Assembly (NCBI GenBank): GCA_036927565.1
Contig: JAYESD010000010.1
Span: 118,512,866 to 118,576,865, forward strand
Length of the DNA stretch: 64,000 bases
Reading direction: 5' to 3'
Origin: Tuctoria greenei
Lineage: Eukaryota; Streptophyta; Magnoliopsida; Poales; Poaceae
Shown in pieces: positions 1 to 11,800 of the stretch. Position numbers and translations under genes: made by a program. The notes under the pieces were generated by a model. The model made no database searches. It was not told the DNA's origin and saw only the letters and a program-made list of their open reading frames with translations. The stretch's first letter is position 1; every line of letters begins with the position of its first letter.

Positions 1-340
1 CAAATCCACATCGGGGAGACTTGTGTGTTTCTAGTCAAAGACATATCAGACTAGCCTGGTAGACATCGGACTAATCCGATTTTCCTATGAATTGTGCAGT
101 GAGTTAAATTGTTTGTTAACTTGAGCTCTTGGAGTGTGTTTCTCCAACACACGCCATACACAATGATCTAATCTTTTCAGCTCTTGAGCTCTTTTCCTTT
201 TGATTCTTCATTCTCCTTTCTTTTTGAGCTTTTCTCATAATTTCTTTAAAACATGCGCTCATCTCAACAATTTTGTTAGGATCTCATTTATTTGTCATAA
301 ATCAACCAAAACCCACAAAAAATGCCTAGATGCACTTTCA
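1..340 (-). repeat. Partial Sirevirus-type LTR end, reverse orientation
   Basis: Read on the minus strand, this begins at 340 with TGAAAGTGCATCTAGG, the same start as the LTRs of the full Sirevirus at 33715-45822, and then diverges. It contains CGGACTAATCCG near 80, a one-mismatch form of the palindrome found in that element's LTRs. The boundary at 340 is sharp, because hAT transposase coding sequence starts immediately after it. The LTR therefore appears to have inserted into the hAT gene. The rest lies outside the window, so a solo LTR cannot be told from a complete element. Confidence 0.72.
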
Positions 341-1749
341 TGTCCATGTAGATGATACTACTTCTTTATCACTTAAGGATGTTATTGAAACTTTACTTGT
401 TAGACATGGCTTGACTATGACTCAAATCCGCGGTCAAAGTTATGATGGAGCTAGCAACATGAAAGGAGATATTAAATGACTAAAAACATTGATCATGCAA
501 GAATCACCTTCTGCTTATTATATTCATTGTTTTGCACATCAACTCCAACAAGTTCTTGTTGCACTTGCTAAGGGCAATACTGATTGTAATAGTTTCTTTG
601 ATCAAGTATCCATCCTCTTGAATATTGTTGGAGTTTGTTGCAAGCGTCATAGTATGCTTCGAAATACAAGACTTCAAAATATTAAAAAAGCACTTGATTT
701 GGTGATCTTGAATGTGGGACTGGATTGAATCAAGAGATGAGTTTACCTAGACTTGACGAAACTCGATGGGGATCTCATTATAAAACAGTATGCAATATTA
801 TTACTATGTTTTCCACAATTCATGATGTTCTCATCCATCTTGGTGATGATACTTCACAAAAGGATGATTGGACAAAAATACATTTTGTACTTGGAGCATT
901 TGAGACATTTGAGTTTGTTTTCTTTGCACATTTAATGTATGTTATTCTTGGATACACAAATGAGTTATCCGAGTGTTTGCAACAAAGGGAGCAAGATATT
1001 CTTAATGCAATCTCACTTATTAATGTGGCAAAGAACAGAATGCAACAATTAAGGTATGATGGTTGTGTTCAATTTTTTGAGAAGGTGATATAATTTTGTA
1101 CTAAACATGATATTGAAGTCCCTTCTATGGATGGTGATTATGTGCCTTATGGAAAATAAAAAAGGTATGATCATGCTCGAAATCACACAAATGATGATCA
1201 TTTCAGAAGAGAAGTATACATTGGTGTTGTTGATGAAATTATTCAAGAACTTGATAATCGATTTGATGAGATTAATATGGAGTTGCTCTCTTGTATGTCA
1301 GCATTCAATCCTTCCAACTCTTTTGCTTCCTTCAATGTACAAAAGGTACGTAGATTGGCTGAGTTCTATCCTAAGGATTTCTCGAACAAAGATCTGTTAA
1401 AACTTGAGTTGCAAATTTGATAATTACATTGATGATATGAGGCAAGATGACAGCTTCAAAGGTTTAGACAACATCGTTGATCTCTCAGTTAAGCTTGTTG
1501 AAATACAAAGACATAAAGTATATGATATAGTCTACTTGCTTCTCAAATTGGTATTGCTTCTACCGGTGGGCAACAACGAGTGTTGAAAGGGTATTTTCTG
1601 CAGTGACTTTGGTGAAAACAAAGTTAAGAAATAAATTGAGTGATAGTCTTCTGGATGATTGTTTGGTCACATTCATTGAGCGGGATATTTTCTTTCAAAT
1701 AGATGAAAATGATATAATCAATACATTCATGTCATTGAGAAAGCGATAA
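341..1749 (+). pseudogene. Decayed hAT transposase-like gene (DUF4371 / hAT dimerisation type)
   Basis: Conceptual translation in shifting frames gives a recognisable plant hAT-derived protein of the type with a DUF4371 (zinc-finger MYM-like) core. RGQSYDGASNMKG lies at about 430-470 and IHCFAHQLQQVLVA at about 520-560. DETRWGSHYKTV lies at about 757-790, and the C-terminal hAT dimerisation motif ATTSVERVFSAV at about 1571-1606, ending at a TAA at 1747-1749. The frame is broken by stops near 476 and 726, by another near 1157, and by frameshifts between 1090 and 1600. The N-terminal part is cut off by the LTR end at 340. Such proteins bind and cut transposon ends, but this copy cannot be active. 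No terminal inverted repeats were recognised around it. Confidence 0.82.
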
Positions 1750-1941
1750 CTAAATAAGTCAGACAAATAGTATTGTAAGTTTATCTCATGACTAATTTTA
1801 TATTATAATATATTCACTATGCTATTTGTCATTTTCTTTATTTTTATATCAAATTGTGCGACAATATTTATAATTGACAAATAGTTTTATCAAATCACTA
1901 GTAAATTGTTTTTAGCATACCCTAGAGTTAAATCATGGGTC

Positions 1942-4117
1942 CGCTACTGATCTTTACCTATGACTAGTTGCCTGTGAAGACACTTTATCATAACCAGTTT
2001 GTACTGCAAGAGTACTTGCCTGTGATAATAGAGTTATTACAGGTGGTTCTTTATCTATGACTAGCCGCATGTGATAATATAATTTCACAGGCAGGTCTAA
2101 CGTACGTAAAGAATCGCCTGTGATAAAGTATATCCTATGGAGTACTACCTACTGTTATTTCTAATTTCCAGGCCAATTTCACTAAATCAATATAATCACA
2201 AAAGTCATCTCATACTTTACACTAAAACAATATAATCACAAAAGTCATCTCATAGAAGTCAATTTCACTAAAACAATATGCATATGTACATGTTACACTT
2301 TCAATTGACATACAAGTCATATCATAGTTTACAAGTTTCACTAAAAACTATTTCTATTTTTATACTCACAAAGTTCTAGCACATCAGCTATTACACATTT
2401 GTGATCAAATAACAACCCTCTTCGGTGGAAAATTTTGCGACGCATGAAGTGACACAATTCACTCGCAATATTATCGGGTCCTCCACCATGAATACTTCTA
2501 GAAACCGACCATTCTTGGTTCACATTCCTCGTGTGCTGCAATGAAACACATAAAAAGGTTTAGAATGTTTTGGTTTGAACTACCTCAAAGTATAGATCAA
2601 AGTGAGTATACTGGAATTTATTTGGTATTTTTGGAGCAGTTCTACTATGATCAATGGAATTTTGAAATTGGAATCAAAATCTGAAAATAATATTTCTGAT
2701 AATATTGAAAAGTAGAGATAAAATTTGAATCTTGGAATGATATAAGTATTAAAATACGCTATTTACAATGAAAATGAAACTCAAAGGCAAGAAAATACAA
2801 TATCGACATTAAGGGTAACTTACATCCTTACGATTCACTCTATATTCGCAGACAGTCCGAAGATGCTCGCATACATAATACCTGCATAAGATGCTTCCAG
2901 GAGGCTGCTTGAGACAAGGATAATATGTTAATATGTGCAATGCATCCTTATTAGGAGGTCTCTGACCGCCAAGTGTTTCCGCGTAAAACTGCAAACGCTG
3001 TAATACAAGGAATGTCATGTAAAACTTGTCAACACATTATAAATGTGTGTAAATTAAAAGTATCGAATAACCGTATAATTTCAAAATAGAAATGAAATAT
3101 TTGTAACGATCTGGTGGGTAATCGGCTGAGTCCAAGACCGTTGTCAAACCTTGCATTGGCTTGATGAGGAACATTATGTAGTGTTCACTGCACACGTACA
3201 AACATACGTGTTAAGTTAACAATTACCAATAATTGCTATTTCAATGTCATGTGTCGAACTTACTCGAAGTGGTACGGAGCCTTTACGAGATCATTGCCAT
3301 CTCTGACAAGGTAAACATGACATTTCCTATGTAAGCTGCAATCCTTGTCCTTTTATCCTTCTTTTATTTTGCGGTTGATTTTTTAAAGAAAAATAGGTGC
3401 TTGTACCCTTCGGAGTTCCGTTACACCTTAAAGTCGAAATTCAACTTTGCAATCACTGTAGGATCAAGGATACCTATTTTGGTGTTCAACTTTTCATTAT
3501 CCATGTATTGCATCCTATTGAAGAAGTCCAGAATTGTTATAATATCATGAAATATGTATGTGTGTAGTAAGAAAAGCAAATACGAAATATTAAATGCACT
3601 TACAAGCACCAGATGAGTAGCAGGATGATTTCAAGCATGCCTTAACAGAAAAGGCTATGTAGATATTCAAAGAGAAGGGCTCGTTTATCTGCTCCAGTGC
3701 TCCAGAATGCTTCTTTTGGCACACAAAATGTGACGTAAGAAAGATCATGTTTTGTGTTGGTAGTGATGTACCACCCGTGCATTCTTTTGAGCGGGAAAGC
3801 TTGTTTGCTAAGTTGTACCGATGTCATGAACGACTTCCCATTCTTATATTCAGGAGGAACATCCTTAATCGTGTATATTGGCTCTTCTTCCCACTCCTCA
3901 AGATCTTCTAATGTTGGCTCATGTGAGGAACGAGATGCATTCAATTTTCCAATATTTTTCTTCATATATTTACCCAAGTGGTTGTTTATGAAAGACCGCT
4001 TGTAATATTTAATCATTACAACGGTTATTGTTTTATTCGACATCACAATCAAATTTTTTTACGGACCGTCTGTATTTGAAAAACGAGGCGCCTGTAATAA
4101 TTGTTTCTGTAGTAGTG
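1942..4117 (-). mobile_element. CACTA-like DNA transposon carrying an Ulp1-type gene
   Basis: The right edge, read on the minus strand from 4117, is CACTACTACAGAAAC, a CACTA-superfamily terminus. Just inside lies ATTACAGGCGCC. Near the left edge (1960-2130) sit several copies of the related subterminal motif GCCTGTGATAA in both orientations, for example at about 1970, 2020 and 2112. These inverted subterminal repeats are typical of CACTA elements. The left terminus is uncertain: CGCTACTGATC at 1942 could be a mutated CACTACT end, but no clean 3-bp target duplication was found (CCA follows the right end). No tnp2-type transposase is visible, so the element looks non-autonomous. Confidence 0.6.
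2341..4052 (-). pseudogene. Ulp1-like C48 cysteine peptidase gene (transposon-borne)
   Basis: Spaced minus-strand coding blocks resemble the Ulp1-type proteins common in plant CACTA and MULE elements. The first block, 4052-3642, has EPIYTIKDVPPEYKNGKSFM and a YVTFCVPKEAFW stretch typical of the region before the protease. Another block, about 3510-3424, contains IGILDPTVI. The catalytic core follows: HYIMFLIKP near 3183 (catalytic His), VLDSADYPP near 3135 (Asp) and QPPGSILCRYYVC near 2900-2875 (oxyanion Gln and catalytic Cys). A C-terminal block ends near 2341. Blocks are separated by non-coding stretches that look like introns, but splice sites were not all resolved and the N-terminus is missing. 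Family members cleave SUMO-type isopeptide bonds; a role in transposition is unproven. Confidence 0.66.
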
Positions 4118-5435
4118 CCAAATCAAACACAACTTAATGAACTCAGCATCTCAGCCTTGTCCGGTGATCATGTATTCAATTGATCCTTGTTCGCCATAAT
4201 ATTCAAAGGAAATGCAATTTGAGTCGCCCACCAATATACACCATATAAACTTTGGTTTCTCACTATATATGTACATAGCAGACTATCCTTCATTCAATAT
4301 TTATTAGACTTGCCTACCTTAATGAAATAATAAAACTAGTTCAACATCTATTAATAAATTTTGAATCCATGAATAAAAATTGCCTAACTAGTGTATATAA
4401 AATTTGAATTTATTGAAAAAATAAAATAAAAATACAATGTTGGATCTCATTTGTTGCACTAATTTCAAACAATATCATTGTTGGATTTAAAATTGGATGA
4501 ACGATTTGAGAGAAAACACATATAAGGTTAAAATCTACACACTCATGCGCTTCGACAAATCATTACGTGCCACATGTCAACCTCTCCATTAGTCCGCTTC
4601 TCACTCTTTTCCGACCCTAAATCTCAACTCTTGGCTCTGTCAAGAATGGATCTCAAATAGGGTCTTTAAAGACAAAATAACACCAGATGTTGTACATGAC
4701 TTCTGGGTCTAAGATGGATTGTTGGATTGGAGAATTTAGGGGGTCCATGTTTTAATATCCAAGCCTAAAAGTTAGGCCTTTTATTTCAACTTCGAATTAT
4801 AAAAAGCTAGCTAGGATAAAGGGACCTAAAGTTAGAGGAAAATTTAACTCCCGATGTGCAATATGCATCTCTATAGATGACCAACAGGCCGACATGATAC
4901 GATAATATTGATAAAGAGGGTTGGTTGTGTCAATGCCATTTCATAGTCTCGCCTATCAGCCCAAGCATGACATGGATGACCGTTAAGTGGGTCATGCTAA
5001 CCTGACAATCTAGCTAGTCCATTGCCATGTGCTGAAAATTTGGGGTTAAATGGTGCAAAAATATGGAGAAAAGTTAGACCTTTGTTTCAACTTGAAATTA
5101 TAAAAGCTACCCTAAAACAAAGTGACCTAAAGTGAGAAGAAATTTTAACTTCCGATGTGCAGTATGCATCCATATAGATAATCAACGGGCTAGTTCAACA
5201 TAACACGATCGTGTTCAGGCTAAAATTTTTGGGCCTGCATGATTCAGATGACGCTAAATGGTCAAATGGAACATGCCAACTCAGACAATCCCGCTAGCCC
5301 GTGGTGACGTGCTCAAAATTTAGAATAAAATGGTAAAAAAAATAGAGAACGGTGGAAATTGAACCTAAAACATGAGACAATGAAAGAAATGAACATAGTA
5401 CGAGGATATGTTTGCTAGGCTATTTTAAAGTAAAA
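4118..5435. other. Non-coding intergenic DNA upstream of the reductase gene
   Basis: No credible coding region lies here. The sequence is AT-rich and stop-dense. The only structure I see is the 301-bp tandem duplication at about 4768-5345, annotated separately. Confidence 0.6.
4768..5345. repeat. Diverged tandem duplication, period about 301 bp
   Basis: The block starting GTTAGGCC and running through CAACTTCGAATTATAAAA (near 4790) recurs 301 bases later as GTTAGACC with CAACTTGAAATTATAAAA. Shared landmarks follow in the same order: GACCTAAAGT, TTTAACT(C/T)CCGATGTGCA, ATATGCATC or GTATGCATC, ATAGAT, CCAACAGG or TCAACGGG, GACAATC, and AAAATTT followed by AAATGGT. The copies clearly differ by many substitutions and small indels, so the duplication is old. 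It ends about 320 bp before the start codon of the reductase gene. Confidence 0.7.
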
Positions 5436-5443
5436 TATAAATA
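5436..5443 (+). promoter_or_regulatory. Candidate TATA box of the reductase gene
   Basis: TATAAATA lies 226 bp upstream of the ATG at 5670, in an AT-rich patch just before the sequence becomes GC-rich. It would give a 5' UTR of roughly 190-200 nt. This is a position and motif argument only; no transcript evidence is available. Confidence 0.35.
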
Positions 5444-5669
5444 CATTTAACATTTGATATTAAATATATGCATGACGCTTGCGCTGACGAGTGACGAGGC
5501 CGGTCCACCAAAACATTCCACGGCTCCAGTGAGCAATAACGATCCGAACCGCCCATCCTCAGATCCGTTCCCTATTAATGCACTCCAACTACTCCAGGGC
5601 ACCCCACCCAGCCGCTGCACATTAATCCGGCAGGCTAGCGGCTGCGACAGACAGGCGAGCTCAACGGAG

Positions 5670-5802
5670 ATGAGCTCAGCGGAGGCACCCGGGGCGGGGA
5701 AGCTGGTGTGCGTCACTGGCGCGTCGGGTTACATCGCGTCTTGGATCACCAAACTGCTCCTTGCCCGCGGCTACACCGTCCGCGCCACCGTGCGGGACAC
5801 TG
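5670..5802 (+). CDS. Reductase exon 1 (residues 1-45, nucleotide-binding loop)
   Basis: Encodes MSSAEAPGAGKLVCVTGASG and onward through ATVRDT. It holds the first beta strand and the glycine-rich dinucleotide loop. It ends in phase 1, and the donor GTCAGT starts at 5803. The exon is strongly GC-rich, unlike the later exons; GC-rich first exons are common in grass genes. Confidence 0.92.
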
Positions 5803-8800
5803 GTCAGTAGCTCCTGTCCGCCTTCCCACCCCCTTCCCGCTAGTAACCCTGTTCTTGGGATTTATTCGGTGGAATGTACTATGGATCGTGTGCGCCTGCT
5901 CGGATGGGTTAGCAGGTAACATTTGGCACCAATCTGCAACTTGGAAGTTGCAGATTGGTACCATCAACATTCCTCTGGTCCTTCTTTGTTCCTAGAATTA
6001 GGCATTTTAATATCTGAATGGGAACTAAGTGCATCGATTATTACTGGTATTGTGCAATTCAACCCGCTTTCACACTGCTGCCATCAGTAGCGCACACACA
6101 TATAATTTTGGTTAGCTTCAGTTTTGAGGAGTTCATTTTTTTTTAGAAATTAGACATTGCTGGGTTCTGTCCTTAAATGTGTTGGAACAAGTTATTATAT
6201 TACTAAATGGAACCACAAATCATGTCCACTGTCTCAAATCATGAAGAAACAATAGTGCAAATTGCACCCAGAAGTGTGGACAATTGGAAGTACGATTCAC
6301 CCTTTTGAAACGGGAGGAAGTCCAAAGAATTAGTTAGACCTTAAAGAACTTTTTTTTCTTTATGTTCCTTTCTAGCAGGGGTTTCTGCAGTTTTCAGAGT
6401 TCACTTCACTGTCAATTATTTTTGCTTATAAATTTGTATGCTTTTTCAGTCCTACCCTCCAAAGAGGCCCTAAATCTTCAGAATATTATCTTAACTTTTC
6501 AGCTGACCCAAAAAAAACACTGCACCTGCGTGCCCTGGATGGAGCAAAGGATAGGTTGCACTTGTTTAAAGCAAGCCTGTTAGATGAGGGCTCTTTTGAT
6601 GCTGCCATTGATGGCTGTGATTGTGTCTTCCATACGGCTTCCCCCTTCTATCACAATGTCAAGGATCCCAAGGTTTGTATTTTTACTCCTGATGCAAACA
6701 GAAACGCATTTATTGTCATGCTTATAGCTTGTATATTTATTATTTTCGTTGAAGAAAATACTTTTTTCACTACCAGTAATTTTTTTTAAAAAAGAATTTG
6801 ATAAATAAAAACCAAATTTCAGGCCATGATTTACAGCTTTTTGGAAAAATATTTTTTTTTGAGAAGTGGTTTGCTCAACTGCCTATCATCTGGTTTCACC
6901 TTCTTGGAGTTGGGCCCAACGAGTTATCTAAGGAGTTCTATGTTTTTTATATGTATGTACTTCAGGCTGAGTTAATTGACCCGGCAGTCAAGGGAACACT
7001 TAATGTCCTTAGTTCTTGCAAGAAAGCCTCTATTAAAAGAGTGGTTGTAACATCATCCATGGCTGCTGTTGCCTACAACGGGAAGCCAAAAACTCCTGAT
7101 GTTGTAGTTGATGAAACATGGTTTTCTGATCCAGAAATTTGTGCAAAGAATCAGGTAACAAACAACGGTGTTAATTGATGTATGCCTTTTTCTAGTATGG
7201 GTGTTTGGCATCTATGGTGGAATGCCAACTAACACAACACATCTTGCTTATTGTGGATGTATGTCTCAATGTGTGCCACCATACCCCTTGTTCCAAGTTT
7301 CTTGTTTGTTTTACTAAATTGCATATTTCCTTTCTGAGATATTTCTACCTGTGGATTAGTTCATTCAAAACAGTTACATGAACTGGTACTGTGTTGTTGA
7401 TTTAGCCCATAAGATATTTGCGCAAAGATGTGTTTTCGTGCAATACATCTTCACGAGGACTTGATAATGCTTGTTTCTTATGATGAAGTGATGATAGTGA
7501 TATCATGTAAAAGATACTTGCGATGTTTATTAGTTTCAACAGAGTATTTGGGTTGAGACATAGGCCTTGTTTGGCACAGTTGGAACTTGTTACAAAAGCA
7601 GCTTGTTTGAAAAGCTGGTGGAAAGCAACTCCTGCTTATATCCTGTTTTTAGTTCATTCTGAAAAGCAGCTGAACTAATAAGCTGTTACAAAAGCTTCCC
7701 GGTTGGCACATCCTCAGCTTATTTTTATGAAGAAGCTGTAGCAGAAGCCGTGCCAAACAGGGCCATACAAAATGCATAACTCAAGATGCAATTCTAGGTA
7801 CAGAACGGATCTGCATGTATTTTGATTAGATTCATATGCCGTAACCGTAAATTCAACGGTCAACAGTAGCCCTATACAATGTTGGATCTTGATCAATGAA
7901 TTAAGAAAATCAGTCCCGGAATTCCAACATTAAGTTTTTTTTAAGGAAAACAGTAAAGGAGAACCCCGACTGTGTTATATTAGTATAATATAAGTGTTCC
8001 CGAGGAACAGGTTAACCGATTACAAATTTTAAGAGGAGCGGTTTCTGAGTTAGCTTCCTGAGTTAGGAGCTTATTCAAAACCACTCAAGGAGTCGATGAC
8101 CCAAAGCTTAAGTACCGGCTTGAATCTAACACTCTGAAGTTTGACGGTGGCAACAAAGTTGCTTTTCCATGCAGTTATTGATGGATGTTCTCCTCTGAAG
8201 ATACATCCATTCCGTTACTTCCATATTTCCCAAGTTGCTATTGCAATGATTTCCATGAAGCCACTCGTCCCACAACTGCGATTGGCCGAAGAACAGCAGT
8301 GTGTGATCCCAGTGTATCCCATTGTTGTTCCAACAAGCCAAACTAAAAGGGCAAGTGAAGAATAGATGGTAAGTTAGTTCCTCCTTGTTGCTGCTGCATA
8401 GAACGCAGAACAAGTCATCATTATCAATGTTGTAGTTTTTGCGCTTCAGGAGATTTCTTGAGTTCAGTCTATCATCGAACATCAACCAGCAGAAAAGTTT
8501 GTTTTTCTTCGTGATACCGGCTGACCAGATCCCAGATCATTGGGCTGGGAGGGCTGATGTGGCTGTAGAAGTTTTTGTACACTCTTTTTGATGTGAATGT
8601 ACCTCCATTGGCACCATAGTACCATATATCTTGCTGGTGGTGTCTCTGTTGAATGCGGACTATGATGTCATTCAGCCCCTCCAACTAATTTATCGCTTGG
8701 GCGTGTGGAAATTTCTATGCACTTCCAGTTCCTGAACATACTGTTCAACCGAGCATTCCAGCCTTTTGGTGCATGAGAATAGGTGTGGCAACCTTGCTTT

Positions 8801-11800
8801 GAGCTGAAGTCCTTCCCACTGATCTTCCCACAGTAACACCGTGTCTCCCAGACCAACTTGAACCTTTGCTAGCTTTTTGTATTGTTCCCATAGCCCGACA
8901 ACATCCCTCCACCAGAAGGACCCCTGGTTGGTTACCCTATGCGGTGGAACTCCCCTTCGCAGTATGTCTTCAGAATCAAGTTGACCCACTGTTGGATATC
9001 TCTCTTGTTGTAGATCTTGTCTAAGAACTTTTGGAGCAGAGATGTGTTCGTGATACGAAGGTTTTTGAGACCCCCCCCCCCCCCCCCCCACCTACTTTGG
9101 TTTTTGGCAATGTCATCCTCTCCCGACAGACCAATGCCTTTCCTTTTCCCATGATGTCAGACCCCCTCCAGAGACAGGCCTTTCTTCTTTTATCAATGAA
9201 TTCCAACACTGCTATTTTCATTTTTAGAGTGCACATGCTATAGATGGGGACTGCCGAGATCAAAGAGTCCACCAGCGTGCATCTTTCAGTCATGGAAAGC
9301 CAAGTTGCAGTGGACATGTACCTTCTCTGAACCTTTGATATCAGTGTTTGGAAGTGTTGAACCTTGGGTCTCTCACCGTCATTGGCAGCCCTAGGTAAGT
9401 GAAGGGGAAATGACTCAGCTGACAGCCCATCGTTCCTGCTGTAACCGTAGCTTCCTGTGCCGAAAGGTTAATTGGGATGAGGCATGATTTGTGCAGGTTT
9501 ACCTTGAGCACCGTTGCAGTGCTGAACGAATGCAGGAAGTTCTTGAAGAAGAATTGAGAAAATTCCAAGGTTAAGTTGTCTGACTAATCGCGATTAGTCG
9601 TCCTTATTGCCCACTAATGCACGATCAGGGTGCCCGACTCTACCAGGGTGACTAGAAAGCTAGTTGTCCGACCAGAACAACTAGTCGAGCGACTAGCATG
9701 TCTGGGCGATCAGCTCAAAAAGTTATTTTGGTCCCTGGCCGACCCATTAGGGTTATGTTCTGTTCTTTCCTCCACTAATCCTGGCATCTCCACCCTCCAG
9801 TTCGTGATTCAGGTCACGAAAGCACCAAGCAGATGGCCGCCCCTCCCCCTACTTCCCACATTTGCTAATTGCTATGCTTACTGTGTACACACACACACAC
9901 ACACATGCATCCATCCAATCCATATATATATATATATAGATTCCTCCACCAGGTGGAGGAATGATAGAAGAGGTTAAATAGAAAGATGCACTGACCATAG
10001 GATACAAATCCAATGATTAAGGATGATTGATTGCACGATTGCACCAAACATCTGATTGTATATATATATACACACACACTAGAAACTGCTACAAAAAATC
10101 AGGGTGACTAGAAGGTCGACTAGGCGACTTGATAACATTGGGTACAGTTTCCTGCCAATCTCACATAACGGACACTGGTCTTGACATCAGCAACACCCCC
10201 TCTGGTTCCCTAATACTTGTCTCTGAAGTGTTTTGCCAAAAGTCTCCTAATACTTGTCGCGGAGGAGTTTTGTCCATGTTTTATACTATTTACACCTGTT
10301 GGAGTTAATGGTAGCTTGCTTTGCAATGTGAGAAAATGCTTTGCATGCAAAAAAGAAAGGTGTCTGGCAATCTAACCCAGGCTGCAAGCAGTTACACTGC
10401 AAAGTTTTGTTGGCTAGTATATGCACGTCAATTTATTAATATGGTTAGAACAGGTAAACTGAGGTAAAATGCATCCTAATTATTAACTCCTTGGTATCTG
10501 AAATTATGTCCAAAGCGACTTTTGTTAGGAAACTGGAGGGAGTACATCATCATAACTTGACGTGGTTAAATGTGGCAGGCTGGCAGCATATATATACTGA
10601 CTCCGCTCATAGTCAATATTGTTGCCTGATGAAAGTTCTTCCAATAGAAACTGAGCCTAGATGTTGGTAGGGAGTGATGGAATAAGTCTTGTAGTCCTTT
10701 GGTCTTTGGTACCCTAGTCCCTTGTACCCTTGTCCTTAGTTTGTTGTACCTTAGTCCTTTGGTCTTTGGTCCTTGTTGTACTCATCTTAGACTAGAGGAC
10801 AATATCTTGACTGCTTTTAGGACAGCAGTTAGGACAGCAGCATCTTGACTGCTTTTAGGATGGTTGTTAGCATCTTTAGGACAGCACCTTGCATGGCATC
10901 TTGGACTAGCAAGAAGGCATATGCTTGGCTGGTTGGCTGCCCTTGGGCTGCTATAAATATGTAGCCTCAACCCCTTGGGTTGGTATAGCATTGTGTGAGG
11001 AATAGACAAGAAAATTGCCCCAACTCTAGTGTCATCCTCTCTTCAATGAGAGTAAAAATTCAGCTACTAACACTTGGTATCAGAGCCGTTCTATCCTGTA
11101 GCCTAAACATCTCTTACTCATCTCCCTCCCGCGCCTCTCCCTGTCCGCAACCGGTAGCAGGAACACCGGCTGCCCCAGCTCATCTCTCTTCCCCACACAT
11201 CAGCTCCCCACTAGTGCACGATGTCCGACGGACAGTCTCAGCGTTCGTTCGCCTCGAGCGCGCGACAGATAGAGGTCGCCGCGACGGAGGAGCGCGAGCG
11301 AGCGGCGGCAGAGGCTGCGGCGACGGTGATGCGGCGACGGCGACACTAGCGGCGAGGTTGGCGGCGGCGGAACTGGCAGCAGCGAGGGCGGAAGTGGAAG
11401 CAGCGGCGGCGGCGGCTGCAGCGCGTGCAGCGGCAGCAGAGCTGGAGGCTCTGCGCGGCAGTAGCTCCAGTGGCTCTGTCGACGGCGGCGTCGACGATGA
11501 GCTCAGGTTGGCAAGGGAAGTGGCGCGAGCACAGGAGATGCATCGAGGAGCCGCGCGTCCCCATGGGCGCGATAGCCACAGCCCAGGCCGGCGCGGACGT
11601 GCCGGTGGCACTCCCGGCGGCGGCAGCGGAGTCGACGGAGAACGCGGCCGTTACAGGCAGCGCGGTTCTCCCTCCCCAGATCGGTACCATGGACACCATG
11701 GGGTCCAGGCCATTGTCAGGGATGTCGGTCCCGGCGGTGGGTGGCCTACCCTCACCAAGACCAACTACGTCGAGTGGGCTGCGGTGATGAGGGTGCGGCT

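Noticed and set aside
5454..5669. In-frame extension of the reductase upstream of ATG 5670
   Set aside because: The extension starts from a non-ATG codon near the TATA-like region and has no family similarity; family proteins start close to the glycine-rich loop. An upstream ATG at 5469 would add 67 unsupported residues.
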